In this document: positions 56,101 through 60,289 of the stretch, piece by piece | Numbering within the stretch: the first letter of the stretch is position 1 | How the letters are laid out: each line of letters opens with the position of its first letter | Origin: Desulfobulbus rhabdoformis | GTDB taxonomy: Bacteria > Desulfobacterota > Desulfobulbia > Desulfobulbales > Desulfobulbaceae | Assembly: GCF_016919065.1 (NCBI RefSeq) | Contig: NZ_JAFFQA010000030.1 | Location: 1-60,289, forward strand | Direction of reading: 5' to 3' | DNA: 60,289 nt | The notes under the pieces: model-generated | Seen by the model: only the letters and a program-made list of their open reading frames with translations | What the model was told of the DNA's origin: nothing | The model's database searches: none | Program-made: the position numbers and the translations under genes

Positions 56101-56375
56101 GCATAGATTGTTCTGAGGTCTTTAAGATCTCCCAGGGACGACCGCATATTCTGGACAAGATTCAGGATGGTAAGGTCCAGTGGATATTGAACACCTCTGC
56201 GGGCAATCGAACAACCGAGGATAGTTACATTATTCGTCGGGCAGCACTGGATTACCATATTCCCTATACCACCACCATTACCGGTGGTCTCGCAACGACT
56301 AAGGCTCTGGAGTCGTTACGTGATCGGGAAATCGGCGTAAAGACCATTCAGGAGTTCGCAAAGAACATTGACTGA
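53151..56375 (+). CDS. carB: Carbamoyl-phosphate synthase large subunit
   Basis: The 1074-residue synthetase phosphorylates bicarbonate and then carbamate with two ATP-grasp halves. The duplicated halves start at KILIIGSGPIIISQACEFD (about 10) and KIMILGGGPNRIGQGIEFD (about 560). The ATP-grasp cores have RPSFTLGGTGGG and RPSYVLGGRDM. An oligomerisation region lies between them. The C-terminal allosteric domain (about 935-1074) has the MGS fold with IATKGTAAKLKEAGI and NTSAGNRTTEDSYIIRRAA, where ornithine, UMP or IMP bind in relatives. The length is standard. Confidence 0.98.
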   Translation: MPKRTDIQKILIIGSGPIIISQACEFDYSGAQAVKALKEEGYEVVLINSNPATIMTDPTLADRTYVEPLTPECVAKVIERERPDALLPTLGGQTGLNTAIKVAEMGVLEKYGVEMLAANIDVINKAEGREEFRDAMHKIGLKVPESAIVHTIEDAMAAGERIGFPIIVRPSFTLGGTGGGVAYNREELNKMATAGLDLSMTSEVMLERSLLGWKEYELEVMRDKNDNVVIICSIENVDAMGVHTGDSITVAPAQTLTDREYQDMRDAAIAIIREIGVETGGSNVQFAVNPEDGELMVIEMNPRVSRSSALASKATGFPIAKIAAKLAVGYTLDEIKNDITRETYASFEPTIDYCVVKIPRWTFEKFPEAEDLLTTAMKSVGETMAIGRTFKEAFQKGMRSLEIGRMGFGFDGKVDLSEMHQDDLEEGLVKPNSKRLNHLFEALHRGMSIERLFELSKIDPWFLYNFKQIVEKGEEIRSRGFVGLDKDFLYEAKQYGFSDVQLAHLTGTSEDDIRSLRIELGLEPAYKLVDTCAAEFESYTPYYYSTYEQEDESSRTDRKKIMILGGGPNRIGQGIEFDYCCVHASFALREIGVESIMVNSNPETVSTDYDTSDKLYFEPLTREDVLNIIEREKPDGVIVQFGGQTPLNLAVPLAQAGVPIVGTPPDAIDRAEDRKRFQQFLQKLGLRQPANGTAHTLEEALDVAKEIGFPVVMRPSYVLGGRDMRIVYNEQGIRDFMAIPGMSGGEHPVLLDQFLKDAIEVDVDAVCDGTTTVLGGIMEHIEEAGIHSGDSACVLPPHTLPAAMLEEISKATKAMAIELGVIGLMNVQFAVQRETLYVLEVNPRASRTVPFVSKATGVPLAKIATKVMLGMSLEELEFTQEKKFSHYAVKEAVFPFDRFKNVDTLLGPEMKSTGEVMGIDDDLGLALAKSQMAANARVPEKGIAFVSVRHGDKDAVVPLVEKLRSLGFEIIATKGTAAKLKEAGIDCSEVFKISQGRPHILDKIQDGKVQWILNTSAGNRTTEDSYIIRRAALDYHIPYTTTITGGLATTKALESLRDREIGVKTIQEFAKNID

Positions 56376-56494
56376 AGCAAAATCGATGTTAAAGTAAGGG
56401 ATCTATAGACGAATAAAACGTAAATAATTGGATATTCCTTCATTTAACAGCGAATTGCCTTGGGACCTTGGAGAGAGGCCCTGGTGATTCATGG

Positions 56495-56529
56495 CATGCT
56501 CGCCAAAAGCCCCGAGCATGGCTTCTTTT
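56495..56529 (+). terminator. Probable terminator after carB
   Basis: CATGCTCG (56495-56502) pairs exactly with CGAGCATG (56513-56520) around a ten-base loop and is followed by GCTTCTTTTT. Confidence 0.7.
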
Positions 56530-56547
56530 TGTACAATGTCATCCTAT

Positions 56548-56578
56548 TGTCGCCCTGGCAGCCGTTGCCAGGGCGACA
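56548..56578. repeat. Perfect 13-bp hairpin with GCCGT loop
   Basis: TGTCGCCCTGGCA (56548-56560) and its exact complement (56566-56578) flank a five-base loop. There is no T-run, so it is not a standard terminator; it may be an mRNA-stabilising or REP-like palindrome. Confidence 0.7.
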
Positions 56579-56651
56579 TTCATGTAGTGTCCGTCATTGT
56601 TTGTGAAGTATTCCAAATTTTCATCTTCCGGGTTTTTACGAGGCCAACGAT

Positions 56652-58502
56652 TTGAATACCTTTTACAAGAATCTCAGTATGTGGCTGGTCATCGGTCTGA
56701 CCATGATCTTGCTCTTTCAGCTCTTTAACAAGCCGCAGCATCAGAGTAACTCCATCACTTACAGTGAATTTTGGTCCAGCGTTGAGAAAGGAGCGATCAA
56801 CAAGGTCAGTATTCAAGGAGAGGAAATCTCCGGTGTGGGACAGGACGGGCGTCCTTTTAAGACAGTTGCGCCCAGTGATGCCGGGCTGATCCCCATGCTG
56901 AGGGACTCGAATGTCGATATCTCGGTGAAAAAACCTGATGAGACCCCCTGGTATCTCACCATTTTTATCTCCTGGTTTCCCATGCTCCTCTTGATCGGTG
57001 TCTGGATCTTTTTCATGCGCCAGATGCAGATGGGTGGTAAAGGCGGGGCCCTGACCTTCGGTAAGACCCGCGCAAAACTGCAGGGGGAAGGTGAAGTCAA
57101 GGTCACCTTCAAAGATGTGGCCGGTATTGACGAGGCCAAGGAAGAGCTGGAAGAAATTATCGATTTTCTGCGGGATCCGCAAAAGTTTACCAAGCTGGGG
57201 GGGCGTATCCCCAAAGGTGTGTTGCTTGCCGGGTCACCTGGTACCGGTAAGACGCTCTTGGCCCGCGCCATTGCCGGCGAGGCGGGCGTGCCCTTTTTCA
57301 CCATCTCCGGTTCTGACTTTGTTGAGATGTTTGTCGGTGTTGGTGCTTCCCGGGTGCGCGATCTTTTTAGCCAAGGCAAGAAGAATGCCCCCTGTATCAT
57401 CTTTATCGATGAGATTGATGCGGTCGGTCGCCATCGTGGCGCTGGACTTGGCGGCGGCCATGACGAACGCGAGCAGACGCTGAATCAGCTGCTGGTCGAG
57501 ATGGACGGTTTTGAAGGCAACGATGGTGTTATCATTATTGCAGCAACCAACCGGCCGGATGTCCTTGATCCGGCACTGCTTCGTCCCGGTCGCTTTGACC
57601 GCCAGGTAGTGGTGCCCGCACCCGATGTCAAGGGTCGGGAGAAGATCCTTGAGATCTACGGCAAAAAGACCAAACTCGCAGATAATGTGGATATGGAAGT
57701 CATTGCCCGTGGCACCCCCGGTTTTTCCGGGGCTGACCTTGAAAACCTGGTCAACGAAGCCGCGCTCATGGCGGCCCGTGAAAACAAGGAAGAGGTGGAC
57801 GCGGAGCTTTTAGAACGGGCCAAAGACAAGGTGATGATGGGGGCCGAGCGCAAATCCATGATCATCAGTCCCAAAGAGAAAGAGATCACCGCCTACCATG
57901 AGGCTGGCCATGCGCTGATTGCCAAGCTGCTTCCGGGTACCGATCCTATTCACAAGGTGACGATTATTCCACGCGGCCGCGCCCTTGGGCTGACCATGCA
58001 GTTGCCCATGGATGAGAAATACACCCATGCCAAGAGCTTCCTGCTTAACTCCATTGCCATTCTCTTTGGTGGCCGGGTTGCAGAGAAGCTGGTCTTTGAT
58101 GAGATCACCACCGGTGCTGGCAACGATATCGAGCGTGCCAGCGAGCTTGCCCGTAAAATGGTCTGCGAGTGGGGCATGAGTGAGGAACTTGGGCCTCTTG
58201 CCTACGGCAAAAAAGACGAGCAGATCTTCCTGGGCCGCGAGATCACCCAACACCGCGATTACAGCGAAGAGACCGCGCAGAAGATCGATGATGCCGTCAA
58301 GCAGATCATCATCGAGGCCAACGACAAGGTCACCACGCTGCTGCAGGAAAATATGGATATCCTCAAGGCCATAGCTGAAGAGCTGCTGGAGAAGGAAACC
58401 ATCATGCTTGAGGATATGGAGCGGATTATTGCAGAGCTTCGTGGCGATGCAGAAGAGGTAAGTGATTCTGAGCCCGAGACCGAAGAGACCGCGGAAGTCT
58501 GA
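56652..58502 (+). CDS. ftsH: ATP-dependent zinc metalloprotease FtsH
   Basis: The 616-residue inner-membrane protease degrades misfolded membrane proteins and selected cytoplasmic regulators. It starts at TTG 56652 with GAGG about ten bases upstream. Membrane segments lie at about 9-25 and 100-117 around a small periplasmic domain. The AAA domain has Walker A GSPGTGKT (GPPGTGKT is more usual), Walker B IIFIDEIDAVG and the arginine-finger region RPGRFDRQ. The protease domain has the zinc motif HEAGH and a downstream GAGNDIERA ligand region. The C-terminus is acidic. folP follows across a REP-like palindrome and a terminator. Confidence 0.97.
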   Translation: MNTFYKNLSMWLVIGLTMILLFQLFNKPQHQSNSITYSEFWSSVEKGAINKVSIQGEEISGVGQDGRPFKTVAPSDAGLIPMLRDSNVDISVKKPDETPWYLTIFISWFPMLLLIGVWIFFMRQMQMGGKGGALTFGKTRAKLQGEGEVKVTFKDVAGIDEAKEELEEIIDFLRDPQKFTKLGGRIPKGVLLAGSPGTGKTLLARAIAGEAGVPFFTISGSDFVEMFVGVGASRVRDLFSQGKKNAPCIIFIDEIDAVGRHRGAGLGGGHDEREQTLNQLLVEMDGFEGNDGVIIIAATNRPDVLDPALLRPGRFDRQVVVPAPDVKGREKILEIYGKKTKLADNVDMEVIARGTPGFSGADLENLVNEAALMAARENKEEVDAELLERAKDKVMMGAERKSMIISPKEKEITAYHEAGHALIAKLLPGTDPIHKVTIIPRGRALGLTMQLPMDEKYTHAKSFLLNSIAILFGGRVAEKLVFDEITTGAGNDIERASELARKMVCEWGMSEELGPLAYGKKDEQIFLGREITQHRDYSEETAQKIDDAVKQIIIEANDKVTTLLQENMDILKAIAEELLEKETIMLEDMERIIAELRGDAEEVSDSEPETEETAEV

Positions 58503-58527
58503 TAGCTGCCCCTCTTCCTTCTGCCCC

Positions 58528-58553
58528 TGTAGGAGCGGGCCATGCCCGCGACA
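58528..58553. repeat. Single REP-like palindrome
   Basis: A TGTAGGAGCGGGC-CAT-GCCCGCGACA sequence lies 26 bases after the ftsH stop. The GTAGGAGCGGGC head and its short hairpin match the style of REP elements mobilised by RAYT (TnpA-REP) transposases in Pseudomonas and other Proteobacteria. It is a lone copy in this window, and no RAYT gene is present. Confidence 0.65.
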
Positions 58554-58638
58554 CAAAAAACAGCCACAAACAGCAGTAACTCAAATGCCGAGGAATTTCA
58601 TAAATCCTCCGGCGTTTGATCTGCACGATCAATATCAT

Positions 58639-58673
58639 GGGTTGCCCTCAAACATGAGTGCAACCCTTTTTTT
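58639..58673 (+). terminator. Intrinsic terminator between ftsH and folP
   Basis: GGGTTGC (58639-58645) pairs with GCAACCC (58660-58666), with inner TCA/TGA pairing, followed by seven T at 58667-58673. The folP ribosome-binding site GGAG starts three bases later. Confidence 0.85.
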
Positions 58674-58686
58674 ATGGAGCAAGATA

Positions 58687-59469
58687 ATGAAAATCATGGG
58701 TATCCTCAACGTCACTCCAGATTCCTTCTCCGACGGCGGTAAATATATAAACGAAGCAACTTTGGAAAAACGCATCAAGCAACTCATCCGCGAAGGCGCC
58801 GACATCATCGACGTTGGAGGAGAATCCACCCGTCCCTTTGCTGAGCCGGTTGACGCAGAAGAGGAGCTGAAAAGAGTTGTTCCGGCAATTCGGAAAATTC
58901 GATCCATGAGTGAGCTCCCTGTCTCTATTGACACGACGAAAGCCGTGGTCGCTAGAGAGGCAATCGCGGCCGGTGCCACCATGATCAACGATATTTCCGC
59001 CCTGCGCTACGACACTGATATGATCGAGGTAGCCAAGTCGTTCAATGGAGAGGTAATTATCATGCACATGCAAGGTACCCCTGAAGATATGCAGGTGAAC
59101 CCAGAGTACACGGATGTGGTTGCTGAAATTAATGACTTTTTTCAGGAACGGATTGATTGGATGGAAGGGCAGGGGATTGATCGCGCGCGGATTATCCTTG
59201 ATCCAGGGATCGGTTTTGGCAAGAGTTTGGAACATAACTTAACGATTCTTCGCAATGTTTCTGCCTTTAAGGGTCATGGCTGCCAGTTGCTGATCGGGCA
59301 TTCACGGAAGTCATTTTTTGGGGAGTTGCTGGAAATACCAGTTGGAGAGCGTGATTGGCCGACGGGTATTGTTTCTGCTTATGTGGAAAGGACAGGAGCA
59401 GATGTTGTGCGGGTTCATTCGGTTGGGGAAACTGGGAAATCCTTGCAGTTGGTGAGAGCTTTGTCGTGA
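58687..59469 (+). CDS. folP: Dihydropteroate synthase
   Basis: The 260-residue enzyme joins pABA and dihydropterin diphosphate in folate synthesis and is the sulfonamide target. The start is ATG 58687, with GGAG seven bases upstream; codons back to 58462 overlap ftsH and the terminator and are non-coding. The N-terminus has MGILNVTPDSFSDGGK, then IIDVGGESTRP, SIDTTKAVVA and MINDISAL. Late motifs are DPGIGFGK and LIGHSRKSFFG, and the end has RVHSVGETGKSLQLVRAL. A decayed copy of this 3' end follows at 59500-59646. Confidence 0.96.
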   Translation: MKIMGILNVTPDSFSDGGKYINEATLEKRIKQLIREGADIIDVGGESTRPFAEPVDAEEELKRVVPAIRKIRSMSELPVSIDTTKAVVAREAIAAGATMINDISALRYDTDMIEVAKSFNGEVIIMHMQGTPEDMQVNPEYTDVVAEINDFFQERIDWMEGQGIDRARIILDPGIGFGKSLEHNLTILRNVSAFKGHGCQLLIGHSRKSFFGELLEIPVGERDWPTGIVSAYVERTGADVVRVHSVGETGKSLQLVRALS

Positions 59470-59499
59470 AGACAAAAAACGTGGTCTGTCCCCTGTTGT

Positions 59500-59646
59500 T
59501 ATTTTTTGGAGTTGTTAGCTCTGCCGGTGGAGCGCGATTGGCCGACAGGTATGGTATCGGCTTTTTGGGGAGTTAGGGGGCTGATATTGTGCGGGTGCAT
59601 TCGGTGAAACGGTAATGGCTGATAGTTTGATGGGAAAGTTGGAGTG
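59500..59646 (+). pseudogene. Decayed second copy of the folP 3' end
   Basis: DNA from the TTTTTTGGAGTTG at about 59500 matches the intact folP tail from its TTTTTTGGGGAGTTG at 59317 onward, with small gaps. Read with frameshifts it gives ERDWPTG, then GADIVRVHSV, then ETVMADSLMGKLE and a TGA at 59644-59646. Intact folP has ERDWPTG and GADVVRVHSV at the same places. The ETVMAD ending is a common dihydropteroate synthase C-terminus and differs from the intact copy's end. A good terminator follows at once. Confidence 0.8.
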
Positions 59647-59654
59647 AGAATTGT

Positions 59655-59702
59655 ATTGATAAAAGCAAGACTATGATTGCTTGCTTTTATCAATAGTTTT
59701 TT
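59655..59702 (+). terminator. Intrinsic terminator behind the folP remnant
   Basis: A perfect 15-bp stem ATTGATAAAAGCAAG (59655-59669 with 59680-59694) with a ten-base loop is followed by AG and six T. Confidence 0.9.
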
Positions 59703-59713
59703 CTTCTATTTTA

Positions 59714-60051
59714 TTATTTACGTCTTCTTGCAACAGCAGTAAGGCCTGCTAATCCCGTGCCGAACAAAAGCATTGTGGTCGGTTCAGGGACAGGTGCAGT
59801 ACCATCGTCTCCATAAACAACTAAAGTAGAATCTCCAACATAAAAATCCCCACCATAACAGGAGGATATTATGACATTAAGAGTTCCATCGTGATAGATA
59901 TCTATTGATCCAGCCCAGTGCGTTGTGAATGTCTCCGTTCCATCTGGATCTACCCAATTCAAATCGGATAAGGATATGGTAACCATAGCTGTTTCATTTC
60001 CATCTGGGGTAGTTACAGTTATCCATTCCCAATTTTGAGGATTTAATACCC
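59714..60051 (-). pseudogene. PEP-CTERM sorting-signal protein gene, 5' end removed by an insertion sequence
   Basis: The minus-strand frame stays open from the stop at 59714 back through 60050, with no start near the break. The last residues, VPEPTTMLLFGTGLAGL then RRRK, form a classic PEP-CTERM signal: Pro-Glu-Pro, a hydrophobic segment and a basic tail, recognised by an exosortase at the envelope. The upstream part reads WEWITVTTPDGNETAMVTI and is beta-rich. The frame meets the apparent insertion-sequence end at about 60052, so the signal peptide and N-terminal domain are missing. An internal ATG at 59986 gives a 90-residue frame but is unlikely to be a natural start. Confidence 0.85.
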
Positions 60052-60289
60052 CAGGGCAAGCGCATCAAAATGTCCTGACTAGGCCCATTTAGAATCGAAT
60101 TATTTTCGACCAGCGAAAAAATACGAATAAAATCGATTTATTATTCAATTCTACTCGCATAGCCTCTATATATTACCCTTCAAAAATCACTTACTTGGAG
60201 AAGGGGCATGAAAAAACAGCAGCCAGACATTATTTCCCATTTCGAAAATTTAATTGATCCGAGAGTAGAAGGGAAAAACCGGCATTTGC
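60052..60289 (+). mobile_element. Left part of an ISAs1-type insertion sequence (runs off the window)
   Basis: The boundary is placed where the PEP-CTERM frame ends and a CAGGGCAAGCGCATCAAAATG sequence begins, which looks like an insertion-sequence terminal repeat. It is followed by about 130 bases of AT-rich DNA and then the transposase start. The other end and target duplication lie outside the window. Confidence 0.65.
60208..60289 (+). CDS. ISAs1-family transposase, N-terminal fragment
   Basis: ATG 60208 follows GGAG at 60197-60200. The visible 27 residues read MKKQQPDIISHFENL then IDPRVEGKNRHL. The F..L.DPR.EG..RHLL pattern is the hallmark of the DDE_Tnp_1-associated N-terminal domain of ISAs1-family (H-repeat) transposases. 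The catalytic DDE region lies beyond the window. Confidence 0.85.
   Translation, partial: MKKQQPDIISHFENLIDPRVEGKNRHL

Larger units (their letters stand above)
56376..56651. other. carB-ftsH intergenic region with two hairpins
   Basis: The region holds the carAB terminator and a second perfect hairpin at 56548-56578. There is no gene. tilS, which often precedes ftsH, is not here. Confidence 0.5.

Noticed and set aside
54984..56258. 424-codon open frame antisense to carB
   Set aside because: It is a shadow of a fully conserved carB, with low-complexity composition and no ribosome-binding site.
58462..58686. N-terminal extension of folP
   Set aside because: It overlaps the end of ftsH, a REP-like palindrome and a terminator; dihydropteroate synthase begins at MKIMGILNVTPDS.

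Overview
The window reads as an accessory secretion locus followed by a long stretch of ordinary chromosome from a Gram-negative bacterium. The lipoprotein-sorting genes (lolC/lolD), a waaA relic (Kdo transferase, LPS core), type I secretion genes and a PEP-CTERM protein all imply an outer membrane. Gene content and order (lysS-lolC-lolD, hisD-rsmG, ftsH-folP, many GGDEF proteins, a PAS domain with a cysteine cluster) suggest a sulfate-reducer-like member of the Desulfobacterota, perhaps Desulfobulbales. That placement is inference from gene style, not a database match.

Layout. 1-160: start of a probable transposase leaving the left edge. 325-13992: a type I secretion locus with a 2868-residue RTX calcium-binding repeat protein, a HlyB-like ABC exporter, a HlyD-like adaptor and an overlapping lipoprotein gene. 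A strong terminator separates the secreted protein from its exporter. 14086-17345 (minus): a small unknown protein, the alkyl-guanine DNA repair protein Ogt, a cysteine-rich protein and a class A penicillin-binding protein. 17466-24841 (plus): mutL, hisD, rsmG, leuB, a divergent prs, asd. 24977-27810 (minus): a membrane diguanylate cyclase and a secreted metallo-beta-lactamase-fold protein. 28242-29564 (plus): a DUF945/YdgA-like protein. 29735-38970 (minus): a SNF2-family ATPase, lolD, lolC, lysS and rlmD. 39015-49069 (plus): an NtrC-type response regulator, a GAF-PAS-PAS-GGDEF-EAL protein, a class I aminotransferase, grpE, dnaK and trpS. 49161-50228 (minus): a cyclophilin-FKBP fusion. 50646-59469 (plus): a broken waaA, a candidate structured RNA, carA, carB, ftsH and folP. 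59500-60289: a decayed second folP tail, a PEP-CTERM gene cut by an insertion sequence, and the start of an ISAs1-type transposase.

How the parts relate. The RTX protein has a typical C-terminal type I secretion region, and the next two genes supply the inner-membrane exporter and periplasmic adaptor; no TolC-like outer-membrane gene is present, so one must lie elsewhere. Two proteins make or sense cyclic di-GMP; the second has an EAL domain whose catalytic residues are mostly lost. grpE-dnaK form a chaperone unit without dnaJ. carA-carB and ftsH-folP are conventional pairs.

Most unusual items: two copies of a 143-177 bp palindromic element with matching ends (26655-26797 and 43432-43608), one of which supplies a possible N-terminal extension to a diguanylate cyclase; a run of stable nested hairpins ending in a terminator upstream of carA; a perfect 31-bp inverted repeat between trpS and the immunophilin gene; a single REP-like palindrome after ftsH; a waaA gene with an internal deletion; a decayed folP 3' end directly behind the intact folP; and a PEP-CTERM gene truncated by an insertion sequence. 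I saw no tRNA, rRNA or CRISPR array.
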